Source of the DNA: Euonymus europaeus | Taxonomy: Eukaryota > Streptophyta > Magnoliopsida > Celastrales > Celastraceae | Assembly (NCBI GenBank): GCA_963580455.1 | Contig: OY756961.1 | Location: 13,311,001-13,375,000 of the forward strand | Reading direction: 5' to 3' | DNA length: 64,000 nucleotides | Shown: one piece after another, positions 13,436 through 24,784 of the stretch | How the letters are laid out: each line of letters begins with the position of its first letter | Numbering within the stretch: position 1 is the stretch's first letter | Notes under the pieces: generated by a model | Databases searched by the model: none | What the model saw: the letters and a program-made list of their open reading frames with translations, nothing else | What the model was told of the DNA's origin: nothing | Position numbers and translations under genes: made by a program

Positions 13436-15673
13436 GTTTTGGCATCGAATTAATCTAGAAGCTTATACTTGTAAAATTTGACATAGAAGAACAATAAAAA
13501 GTGTACATAGAGCAATTTTAATGGTGCGAAGTTGCTCAACTCTCTCTATGGAGGAGCTCTTAACGGTTTTGTCCATTTGTCATAGAAAGTTGGTGTTTTG
13601 GCATTGAAATAATCTATGAAGCTTATACTCGTAAAATTTGACATATGAGAACAATAAAAATTATACACCGAGCAACTTTGAAGGTCCGAAGTTGCTCAAC
13701 TCTCTCTATAGAGGAGCTTTTAACGGTTTTTTCCTTTTGTCATAAAAAGTTGGTGTTTTGGCATCGAAATAATGTATGAAGCTTATACTCATAAAATTTG
13801 ACATAGAAGAACAATAAAAAGTCTATCCCGATCAACTTTGGTAGCCTAAGTTGTTCAACTCTCTCTATGGAGGAGCTTTTAACGGTTTTGTCCATTTGTC
13901 ATAGAAAGTTGGTGTTTTGGCCTCAATATAATGTAGGAAGCTTATACTCGTAAAATTTCAAATAGAAGAACAATAAAAAGTCTATCCCGAGCAACTTTCA
14001 TAGTCCGAAGTTGCTCAACTCTCTCTATGGAGGAGATTTTAACGGTTTTGTCCATTTGTCATAGAAAGTTGGTGTTTTGGCATCGAAATAATCTAGGAAG
14101 CTTATACTCGTAAAACTCGAAATAGAAGAACAAGAAAAAGTCTATCCCTAGAACCTTTGATAGTTCGGAGTTGCTCAACTCTCTCTATGGTGGAGCTTTT
14201 AACGGTTTTATCTATTTGTCATAGAAAGTTGGTGTTTTGGCATCGAAATAATGTAGGAAGCTTATACTCGTAAAATTTGACATAGAAGAACAATAAAAAT
14301 TGTACACCGAGCAACTTTGATGATCCAAAGTCGCTCAATACTCTCTATTGAAGAGCTTTTAACGGTTTTGTCCATTTGTCATAGAAAGTTGGTGTTTTGG
14401 CATCAAAATAATGTAGGAAGCTTATACTCGTAAAAGTTGACAAAGAAGAACAATAAAAAGTATATCCCGTGCAACTTTGATAGTCCGAAGTTGCTCAACT
14501 CTCTCTATGGAGGAGCTTTTAACGGTTTTGTCTATTTGTCATAGAAAGTTGTTGTTTTGGCATCGAAATAATCTAGGAAGCTTATACTCGTAAAACTTGA
14601 CATAGAAGAACAATAAAATGTCTATCCCGAGCAACTTTGATAGTCCGCAGTTGCTCAACTCTCTCTATGGAGGGGCTTTTAACGGTTTTGTCCATTTGTC
14701 ATAGAAAGTTGGTGTTTTGGCATCGAAATAATGTAGGAAGCTTATACTCGTAAAATTTGACATAGAAGAACAATAAAAATTGTACACCGAGCAACTTTGA
14801 TGATCCAAAGTCGCTCAATACTCTCTATTGAAGAGCTTTTAACGGTTTTGTCCATTTGTCATATAAAGTTGGTGTTTTGGCATCAAAATAATGTAGGAAG
14901 CTTATACTCGTAAAAGTTGACAAAGAAGAACAATAAAAAGTATATCCCGTGCAACTTTGATAGTCCGAAGTTGCTCAACTCTCTCTATGGAGGAGCTTTT
15001 AACGGTTTTGTCTATTTGTCATAGAAAGTTGTTGTTTTGGCATCGAAATAATCTAGGAAGCTTATACTCGTAAAACTTGACATAGAAGAACAATAAAAAG
15101 TCTTTCCCGAGCAACTTTGATAGTCCGCAGTTGCTCAACTCTCTCTATGGAGGGGCTTTTAACGGTTTTGTCCATTTGTCATAGAAAGTTGATGTTTTGG
15201 CATCAAAATAATGTAGGAAGCTTATACTCGTAAAATTTGACATAGAAGAACAATAAAAAGTCTATCCCGAGCAACTTTCATAGTCCGAAGTTGCTCAACT
15301 CTCTCTATGGAGGAGCTTTTAACGGTTTTGTCCATTTGTCATAGAAAGTTGGTGTTTTGGCATCAATATAATGTAGGAAGCTTATACTAGTAAAATTTGA
15401 CATAGAAGAACAATAAAAAGTCTATCCCGAGCAACTTTCATAGTCCGAAGTAGCTCAACTCTCTCTATGGAGGAGCTTTTAACGGTTTTGTCTATTTGTC
15501 ATAGAAAGTTGGTGTTTTGGCATCAATATAATGTAGGAAGCTTATACTCGTAAAATTTGACATAGAAGAACAATAAAAAGTCTATCCCGAGCAACTTTCA
15601 TAGTCCGAAGTTGCTCAACTCTCTCTATGGAGGAGCTTTTAACGGTTTTGTCCATTTGTCAAAGAAAGTTGGT
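13436..15673 (+). repeat. Domain B 11-monomer unit, copy 2, enlarged to 14 monomers
   Basis: This copy follows copy 1 monomer by monomer (S 13436, T 13595, U 13755 and onward) but contains an extra three-monomer block: 14234-14713 is repeated as 14714-15193. The last three monomers, from 15194, 15354 and 15514, correspond to 12956, 13116 and 13276. It then joins sequence like domain A: the monomer at 15674 with GTTTTAGCATCG resembles the one at 3201. Shared rare changes with copy 1 include GGTAGCCTAAG and TATCCCTAGAAC. Confidence 0.88.
14234..15193 (+). repeat. Local tandem duplication of three monomers (2 x 480 bp)
   Basis: Monomers 14234, 14394 and 14554 recur as 14714, 14874 and 15034, in the order ATTGTACACC, TATATCCCGTGC, then TCCGCAG with GGAGGGGC. 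Differences are few: AAAATGTCTATCC against AAAAAGTCTTTCC, and one ATATAAAG. Copy 1 of the unit has this trio once (12476, 12636, 12796), so copy 2 gained a trio. Confidence 0.88.
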
Positions 15674-16473
15674 GTTTTAGCATCGAAATAATCTAGGAAG
15701 CTTATACTCATAAAATTTGACATATAGGAACAATAAAAAGTGTACACCGAGCAACTTTGATGGTCCGAAGTTGCTCAACTCTCTCTATGGAGGAGCTTTT
15801 AACGGTTTTCTTCATTTTTCATAGAAAGTTGGTGTTTTGGCATCGAAATAATCTAGGAAGCTTATACTCATAAAACTTGAAATAGAAGAACAAGAAAAAG
15901 TCTATCCCGAGAACCTTTGATAGTTCGGAGTTGCTCAACGCTCTCTATGGAGGAGCTTTTAACGGTTTTATCTATTTGTCATAGAAAATTGGTGTTTTGG
16001 CATCGAAATAATGTAGGAAGCTTATACTCGTAAAAGTTGACAAAGAAGAACAAAAAAAATTATATACCGAGCAACTTTGATAGTCCGAAGTTGCTCAACT
16101 CTCTCTATGGAGGAGCTTTTAACGGTTTTGTCTATTGGTCATAGAAAGTTGGTGTTTTGGCATCGAAATAATCTAGGAAGCTTATACTCGTAAAACATGA
16201 CATAGAAGAACAATAAAAAGTTTATTCCGAGCAACTTTGATAGTCCGCAGTTGCTCAACTCTCTCTATGGAGAAGCTTTTAACGGTTTTGTCCATTTGTC
16301 ATAGAAAGTTAGTGTTTTCGCATCCATATAGTGTAGGAAGCTTATACTCGTAAAATTTGACATAGAAGAACAATAAAAAGTCTATCCCGAGCAACTTTCA
16401 TAGTCCGAAGTTGCTCAACTCTCTCTATGGAGGAGCTTTTAACGGTTTTGTCCATTTGTCAAAGAAAGTTGGT
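15674..16473 (+). repeat. Five domain-A-like monomers between 11-monomer units
   Basis: Monomers 15674, 15834, 15994, 16154 and 16314 repeat the order seen at 3201, 3361, 3521 and 3681: TAGCATCG with GACATATAGG, then CTTGAAATAG, then AAAAAAATTATATACC, then TTTATTCC with TCCGCAG. The fifth has TTTTCGCATCCATATAG. They separate the enlarged copy 2 from the next S monomer at 16474. Nothing else seen. Confidence 0.8.
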
Positions 16474-18232
16474 GTTTTGGCATCGAATTAATCTAGAAGC
16501 TTATACTTGTAAAATTTGACATAGAAGAACAATAAAAAGTGTACATAGAGCAATTTTAATGGTGTGAAGTTGCTCAACTCTCTCTATGAAGGAGCTCTTA
16601 ACGGTTTTGTCCATTTGTCATAAAAAGTTGGTGTTTTGGCATTGAAATAATCTATGAAGCTTATACTCGTAAAATTTGACATATGAGAACAATAAAAATT
16701 ATACACCGAGCAATTTTGAAGGTTTGAAGTTGCTCAACTCTCTCTATGGAGGAGCTTTTAACGGTTTTGTCCATTTGTCATAGAAAGTTGGTGTTTTGGC
16801 ATCAATATAATGTAGGAAGCTTATACTCGTAAAATTTGACATAGAAGAACAATAAAAAGTCTATCCCGAGCAACTTTCATAGTCCGAAGTTGCTCAACTC
16901 TCTCTAAGGAGGAGCTTTTAACGGTTTTGTCCATTTGTCATAGAAAGTTGGTGTTTTGGCATCAATATAATGTAGGAAGCTTATACTCGTAAAATTTGAA
17001 ATAGAAGAACAATAAAAAGTCTATCCCGAGCAACTTTCATAGTCCGAAGTTGCTCAACTCTCTCTATGGAGGAGATTTTAACGGTTTTGTCCATTTGTCA
17101 TAGAAAGTTGGTGTTTTGGCATCGAAATAATCTAGGAAGCTTATACTCGTAAAACTCGAAATAGAAGAACAAGAAAAAGTCTATCCCTAGAACCTTTGAT
17201 AGTTCGGAGTTGCTCAACTCTCTCTATGGGGGTGCTTTTAACGGTTTTATCTATTTGTCATAGAAAGTTGGTGTTTTGGCATCGAAATAATGTAGGAAGC
17301 TTATACTCGTAAAATTTAACATAGAAGAACAATAAAAATTGTACACCGAGCAACTTTGATGATCCAAAGTCGCTCAACACTCTCTATTGAAGAGCTTTTA
17401 ACGGTTTTGTCCATTTGTCATAGAAAGTTGGTGTTTTGGCATCAAAATAATGTAGGAAGCTTATACTCGTAAAAGTTGACAAAGAAGAACAATAAAAAGT
17501 ATATGCCGTGCAACTTTGATAGTCCGAAGTTGCTCAACTCTCTCTATGGAGGAGCTTTTAACGGTTTTGTCTATTTGTCATAGAAATTTGGTGTTTTGGC
17601 ATCGAAATAATCTAGGAAGCTTATACTCGTAAAATTTGATGTAGAAGAACAATAAAAAGTCTATCCCAAGCAACTTTGATAGTTCGGAGTTGCTCAACTC
17701 TTTCTATGGAGGAGCTTTTAACGGTTTTGTCCATTTGTCATAGAAAGTTGGTGTTTTGGCATCAATATAATGTAGGAAGCTTATACTCGTAAAATTTGAC
17801 ATAGAAGAAAAATAAAAAGTCTATCCCGAGCAACTTTCATAGTCCGAAGTTGCTCAACTCTCTCTATGAAGGAGCTTTTAACGGTTTTGTCCATTTGTCA
17901 TAGAAAGTTGGTGTTTTGGCATCAATATAATGTAGGAAGCTTATACTCGTAAAATTTGACATAGAAGAAAAATAAAAAGTCTATCCTGAGCAACTTTCAT
18001 AGTCCGAAGTTGCTCAACTCTCTCTATGAAAGAGCTTTTAACGGTTTTGTCCATTTGTCATAGAAAGTTGGTGTTTTGGCATCAATATAATGTAGGAAGC
18101 TTATACTCGTAAAATTTGACATAGAAGAACAATAAAAAGTCTATCCCGAGCAACTTTCATAGTCCGAAGTTGCTCAACTCTCTCTATGGAGGAGCTTTTA
18201 ACGGTTTTGTCCATTTGTCAAAGAAAGTTGGT
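16474..18232 (+). repeat. Domain B 11-monomer unit, copy 3 (1759 bp)
   Basis: S (16474) is followed by a hybrid monomer at 16633 that begins as T (NdeI site) and ends like an ordinary monomer (GGAGGAGC, TGTCCATTTG). There is no U. The AAACTCG (17113), ATTGTACACC (17273) and CCGTGC (17433) monomers follow in the same order as in copies 1 and 2, then a GATGTAG monomer and three CAATATAATG monomers. The spacing to the next S, at 18233, is again 1759 bp although the content differs. Confidence 0.85.
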
Positions 18233-21200
18233 GTTTTGGCATCGAATTAATCTAGAAGCTTATACTTGTAAAATTTGACATAGAAGAACAATAAATAGTG
18301 TACATAGAGCAATTTTAATGGTGCGAAGTTGCTCAACTCTCTCTATGGAGGAGCTCTTAACGGTTTTGTCCATTTGTCATAAAAAGTTGGTGTTTTGGCA
18401 TTGAAATAATCTATGAAGCTTATACTCATAAAATTTGACATATGAGAACAATAAAAATTATACACCGAGCAACTTTGAAGGTCCGAAGTTGCTCAACTCT
18501 CTCTATAGAGGAGCTTTTAACGGTTTTTTCCTTTTGTCATAAAAAGTTGGTGTTTTGGCATCGAAATAATGTATGAAGCTTATACTCATAAAATTTGACA
18601 TAGAAGAACAATAAAAAGTCTATCCCGATCAACTTTGGTAGCCTAAGTTGTTCAACTCTCTCTATGGAGGAGCTTTTAACGGTTTTGTCCATTTGTCATA
18701 GAAAGTTGGTGTTTTGGCATCAATATAATGTAGGAAGCTTATACTCGTAAAATTTCAAATAGAAGAACAATAAAAAGTCTATCCCGAGCAACTTTCATAG
18801 TCCGAAGTTGCTCAACTCTCTCTATGGAGGAGATTTTAACGGTTTTGTCCATTTGTCATAGAAAGTTGGTGTTTTGGCATCGAAATAATCTAGGAAGCTT
18901 ATACTCGTAAAACTCGAAATAGAAGAACAAGAAAAAGTCTATCCCTAGAACCTTTGATAGTTCGGAGTTGCTCAACTCTCTCTATGGGGGAGCTTTTAAC
19001 GGTTTTATCTATTTGTCATAGAAAGTTGGTGTTTTGTCATCGAAATAATGTAGGAAGCTTATACTCGTAAAATTTAACTTAGAAGAACAATAAAAATTGT
19101 ACACCGAGCAACTTTGATGATCCAAAGTCGCTCAACACTCTCTATTGAAGAGCTTTTAACGGTTTTGTCCATTTGTCATAGAAAGTTGGTGTTTTGGCAT
19201 CAAAATAATGTAGGAAGCTTATACTCGTAAAAGTTGACAAAGAAGAACAATAAAAAGTATATCCCGTGCAACTTTGATAGTCCGAAGTTGCTCAACTCTC
19301 TCTATGGAGGAGCTTTTAACGGTTTTGTCTATTTGTCATAGAAATTTGGTGTTTTGGCATCGAAATAATCTAGGAAGCTTATACTCGTAAAATTTGACGT
19401 AGAAGAACAATAAAAAGTCTATCCCAAGCAACTTTGATAGTTCGGAGTTGCTCAACTCTTTCTATGGAGGAGCTTTTAACGGTTTTGTCCATTTGTCATA
19501 GAAAGTTGATGTTTTGGCATCGAAATAATGTAGGAAGTTATACTCGTAAAATTTGACATAGAAGAACAATAAAAAGTCTATCCCGAGCAACTTTCATAGT
19601 CCGAAGTTGCTCAACTCTCTCTATGGAGGAGTTTTTAACGGTTTTGTCCATTTGTCATAGAAAGTCGGTGTTTTGGAATTGAAATAATGTAGGAAGCTTA
19701 TACTCGTAAAACTTGAAATAGAAGAACAAGAAAAAGTCTATCCCGAGAACCTTTGATAGTTCGGAGTTGCTCAACTCTCTCTATGGAGGAGCTTTTAACG
19801 GTTTTGTCCATTTGTCATAGAAAGTTGGTGTTTTGGCATCAATATAATGTAGGAAGCTTATACTCGTAAAATTTGACATAGAAGAACAATAAAAAGTCTA
19901 TCCCGAGCAACTTTCATAGTCCGAAGTTGCTCAACTCTCTCTAAGGAGGAGCTTTTAACGGTTTTGTCCATTTGTCATAGAAAGTTGGTGTTTTGGCATC
20001 AATATAATGTAGGAAGCTTATACTCGTAAAATTTCACATAGAAGAACAATAAAAAGTCTATCCCGAGCAACTTTCATAGTCCGAAGTTGCTCAACTCTCT
20101 CTATGGAGGAGCTTTTAACGGTTTTGTCCATTTGTCAATGAAAGTTGGTGTTTTAGCATCGAAATAATCTAGGAAGCTTATACTCATAAAATTTGACATA
20201 TAGGAACAATAAAAAGTGTACACCGAGCAACTTTGATGGTCCGAAGTTGCTCAACTCTCTCTATGGAGGAGCTTTTAACGGTTTTCTTCATTTGTCATAG
20301 AAAGTTGGTGTTTCGGCATCGAAATAATCTAGGAAGCTTATACTCGTAAAACTTGAAATAGAAGAACAAGAAAAAGTCTATCCCGAGAACCTTTGATAGT
20401 TCGGAGTTGCTCAACTCTCTCTATGGAGGAGCTTTTAACGGTTTTATCTATTTGTCATAGAAAGTTGGTGTTTTGGCATCAATATAATGTAGGAAGCTTA
20501 TACTCGTAAAATTTCACATAGAAGAACAATAAAAAGTCTATCCCGAGCAACTTTCATAGTCCGAATTTGCTCAACTCTCTCTATGGAGGAGCTTTTAACG
20601 GTTTTGTCCATTTGTCAATGAAAGTTGGTGTTTTAGCATCGAAATAATCTAGGAAGCTTATACTCGTAAAATTTGACATAGAAGAACAATAAAAAGTGTA
20701 CATAGAGCAATTCTAATGGTCCGAAGTTGCTCAACTCTCTCTATGGAGGAGCTCTTAACGGTTTTGTCCATTTGTCATAAAAAGTTGGTGTTTTGGCATT
20801 GAAATAATCTATGAAGCTTATACTCGTAAAATTTGACATATGAGAACAATAAAAATTATACACCGAGCAACTTTGAAGTTCCGAAGTTGCTCAACTCTCT
20901 CTATAGAGGAGCTTTTAACGGTTTTTTTCTTTTGTCATAAAAAGTTGGTGTTTTGGCATCGAAATAATGTATGAAGCTTATACTCATAAAATTTGACATA
21001 GAAGAACAATAAAAAGTCTATCCCGATCAACTTTGATAGCCGAAGTTGTTCAACTCTCTCTATGGAGGAGCTTTTAACGGTTTTGTCCATTTGTCATAGA
21101 AAGTTGGTGTTTTGGCATCAATATAATGTAGGAAGCCTATACTCGTAAAATTTCACATAGAAGAACAATAAAAAGTCTATCCCGAGCAACTTTCATAGTC

Positions 21201-21268
21201 CGAAGTTGCTCAACTCTCTCTATGGAGGAGATTTTAACGGTTTTGTCCATTTGTCAAAGAAAGTTGTT
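18233..21268 (+). repeat. Domain B tail: S-T-U unit running into mixed monomers
   Basis: S 18233, T 18392, U 18552, then TTTCAAATAG, AAACTCG, ATTGTACACC and CCGTGC monomers as in copy 1. The monomer at 19511 reads GGAAGTTATAC, a one-base loss that removes the HindIII site. The next begins AAAGTCGGTGTTTTGGAATTG (19670). A second cassette at 20630 (S-like but keeping GGAAGC), 20790 (T) and 20950 (U) leads to 21109, the first monomer with AAGCCTATAC, a class typical of domains C and D. Confidence 0.85.
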
Positions 21269-23026
21269 GTTTTGGCATCGAAATAATCTAGGAAGCCTAT
21301 ACTCATAAAATTTGACATATAAGAACAATAAAAAGTGTACACCGAGAAACTTCGATGGTCCGAAGTTGCTCAACTCTCACTATAGAGGAGCTTTTAACGG
21401 TTTTGTCCATTTGTCATAGAAAGTTGGTGTTTTGGAATCGAAATAATGTAGGAAGCTTATACTCGTAAAATTTGACATAGAAGAACAATAAAAAGTCTAT
21501 CCCGAGAACCCTTGATAGTTTGGAGTTGCTCAACTCTCTCTATGGAGGAGCTTTTAACGGTTTTGTCTATTTGTCATAGAAAGTTGTTGTTTTGGCATCG
21601 AAATAATGTAGGAAGCTTATACTCGTAAAAGTTGACAAAGAAGAACAATAAAAAGTATATCCCTAGCAACTTTGATAGTCCGAAGTTGCTCAACTCTCTC
21701 TATGGAGGAGCTTTTAACGGTTTTGTCTATTTGTCATAGAAAGTGGGTGTTTTGGCATCGAAATAATGTAGGAAGCTTATACTCGTAAAATTTGACATAG
21801 AGGAACAATAAAAAGTGTACATAGAGCAATTCTAATGGTCCGAAGTTGCTCAACTCTCTCTATGGAGGAGCTTTTAACGGTTTTGTCCATTTGTCATAAA
21901 AAGTTGGTGTTTTGGCATTGAAATAATCTATGAAGCTTATACTCGTAAAATTTGACATATGAGAACAATAAAAATTATACACCGAGCAACTTTGAAGGTC
22001 CGAAGTTGCTCAACTCTCTCTATAGAGGAGCTTTTAACGGTTTTTTCCTTTTGTCATAAAAAGTTGGTGTTTTGGCATCCAAAAAATGTATGAAGCTTAT
22101 ACTCATAAAATTTGACATAGAAGAACAATAAAAAGTCTATCCCGATCAACTTTGGTAGCCGAAGTTGTTCAACTCTCTCTATGGAGGAGCTTTTAACGGT
22201 TTTGTCCATTTGTCATAGAAAGTTGGTGTTTTGGCATCAATATAATGTAGGAAGCTTATACTCGTAAAATTTCAAATAGAAGAACAATAAAAAGTCTATC
22301 CCGAGCAACTTTCATAGTCCGAAGTTGCTCAACTCTCTCTATGGAGGAGATTTTAACGGTTTTGTCCATTTGTCATAGAAAGTTGGTGTTTTGGCATCGA
22401 AATAATCTAGGAAGCTTATACTCGTAAAACTCGAAATAGAAGAACAAGAAAAAGTCTATCCCTAGAACCTTTGATAGTTCGGAGTTGCTCAACTCTCTCT
22501 ATGGGGGAGCTTTTAACGGTTTTATCTATTTGTCATAGAAAGTTGGTGTTTTGGCATCGAAATAATGTAGGAAGCTTATACTCGTAAAATTTAACATAGA
22601 AGAACAATAAAAATTGTACACCGAGCAACTTTGATGATCCAAAGTCGCTCAACACTCTCTATTGAAGAGCTTTTAACGGTTTTTTCCATTTGTCATAGAA
22701 AGTTGGTGTTTTGGCATCAAAATAATGTAGGAAGCTTATACTCGTAAAAGTTGACAAAGAAGAACAATAAAAAGTATATCCCGTGCAACTTTGATAGTCC
22801 GAAGTTGCTCAACTCTCTCTATGGAGGAGCTTTTAACGGTTTTGTCTATTTGTCATAGAAATTTGGTGTTTTGGCATCGAAATAATCTAGGAAGCTTATA
22901 CTCGTAAAATTTGACATAGAAAAACAATAAAAAGTCTATCCCGATCAACTTTGATAGCCGAAGTTGCTCAACTCTCTCTATGGAGGAGCTTTTAACGGTT
23001 TTGTCCATTTGTCAAAGAAAGTTGGT
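21269..23026 (+). repeat. Domain C 1758-bp 11-monomer unit, copy 1
   Basis: Order: W (AAGCCTAT, GAGAAACTTCGATGG, TCACTATAGAGG), X (TTTTGGAATCG, GAGAACCCTTGATAG), Y (GTTGACAAAG), an S-like monomer with GAGGAACAAT (21749), T, a U with CATCCAAAAAATG (22069), TTTCAAATAG, AAACTCG, ATTGTACACC, CCGTGC, and a last monomer with AGAAAAACAAT and GATAGCCG (22868). The unit joins the domain B series to the W-X-Y series of domain D. Confidence 0.92.
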
Positions 23027-24784
23027 GTTTTGGCATCGAAATAATCTAGGAAGCCTATACTCATAAAATTTGACATATAAGAACAATAAAAAGTGTACAC
23101 CGAGAAACTTCGATGGTCCGAAGTTGCTCAACTCTCACTATAGAGGAGCTTTTAACGGTTTTGTCCATTTGTCATAGAAAGTTGGTGTTTTGGAATCGAA
23201 ATAATGTAGGAAGCTTATACTCGTAAAATTTGACATAGAAGAACAATAAAAAGTCTATCCCGAGAACCCTTGATAGTTTGGAGTTGCTCAACTCTCTCTA
23301 TGGAGGAGCTTTTAACGGTTTTGTCTATTTGTCATAGAAAGTTGTTGTTTTGGCATCGAAATAATGTAGGAAGCTTATACTCGTAAAAGTTGACAAAGAA
23401 GAACAATAAAAAGTATATCCCTAGCAACTTTGATAGTCCGAAGTTGCTCAACTCTCTCTATGGAGGAGCTTTTAACGGTTTTGTCTATTTGTCATAGAAA
23501 GTGGGTGTTTTGGCATCGAAATAATGTAGGAAGCTTATACTCGTAAAATTTGACATAGAGGAACAATAAAAAGTGTACATAGAGCAATTCTAATGGTCCG
23601 AAGTTGCTCAACTCTCTCTATGGAGGAGCTTTTAACGGTTTTGTCCATTTGTCATAAAAAGTTGGTGTTTTGGCATTGAAATAATCTATGAAGCTTATAC
23701 TCGTAAAATTTGACATATGAGAACAATAAAAATTATACACCGAGCAACTTTGAAGGTCCGAAGTTGCTCAACTCTCTCTATAGAGGAGCTTTTAACGGTT
23801 TTTTCCTTTTGTCATAAAAAGTTGGTGTTTTGGCATCCAAAAAATGTATGAAGCTTATACTCATAAAATTTGACATAGAAGAACAATAAAAAGTCTATCC
23901 CGATCAACTTTGGTAGCCGAAGTTGTTCAACTCTCTCTATGGAGGAGCTTTTAACGGTTTTGTCCATTTGTCATAGAAAGTTGGTGTTTTGGCATCAATA
24001 TAATGTAGGAAGCTTATACTCGTAAAATTTCAAATAGAAGAACAATAAAAAGTCTATCCCGAGCAACTTTCATAGTCCGAAGTTGCTCAACTCTCTCTAT
24101 GGAGGAGATTTTAACGGTTTTGTCCATTTGTCATAGAAAGTTGGTGTTTTGGCATCGAAATAATCTAGGAAGCTTATACTCGTAAAACTCGAAATAGAAG
24201 AACAAGAAAAAGTCTATCCCTAGAACCTTTGATAGTTCGGAGTTGCTCAACTCTCTCTATGGGGGAGCTTTTAACGGTTTTATCTATTTGTCATAGAAAG
24301 TTGGTGTTTTGGCATCGAAATAATGTAGGAAGCTTATACTCGTAAAATTTAACATAGAAGAACAATAAAAATTGTACACCGAGCAACTTTGATGATCCAA
24401 AGTCGCTCAACACTCTCTATTGAAGAGCTTTTAACGGTTTTTTCCATTTGTCATAGAAAGTTGGTGTTTTGGCATCAAAATAATGTAGGAAGCTTATACT
24501 CGTAAAAGTTGACAAAGAAGAACAATAAAAAGTATATCCCGTGCAACTTTGATAGTCCGAAGTTGCTCAACTCTCTCTATGGAGGAGCTTTTAACGGTTT
24601 TGTCTATTTGTCATAGAAATTTGGTGTTTTGGCATCGAAATAATCTAGGAAGCTTATACTCGTAAAATTTGACATAGAAAAACAATAAAAAGTCTATCCC
24701 GATCAACTTTGATAGCCGAAGTTGCTCAACTCTCTCTATGGAGGAGCTTTTAACGGTTTTGTCCATTTGTCAAAGAAAGTTGGT
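23027..24784 (+). repeat. Domain C 1758-bp 11-monomer unit, copy 2
   Basis: Every rare variant of copy 1 that I checked recurs 1758 bp later: AAGCCTAT, TTCGATGG, GAGGAACAAT, CATCCAAAAAATG, GGTAGCCG, GGTTTTTTCCATTTG, AAATTTGGTG and AGAAAAACAAT. I saw no internal difference, which points to a very recent tandem duplication. The next monomer, 24785, starts the 8-monomer domain. Confidence 0.92.
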
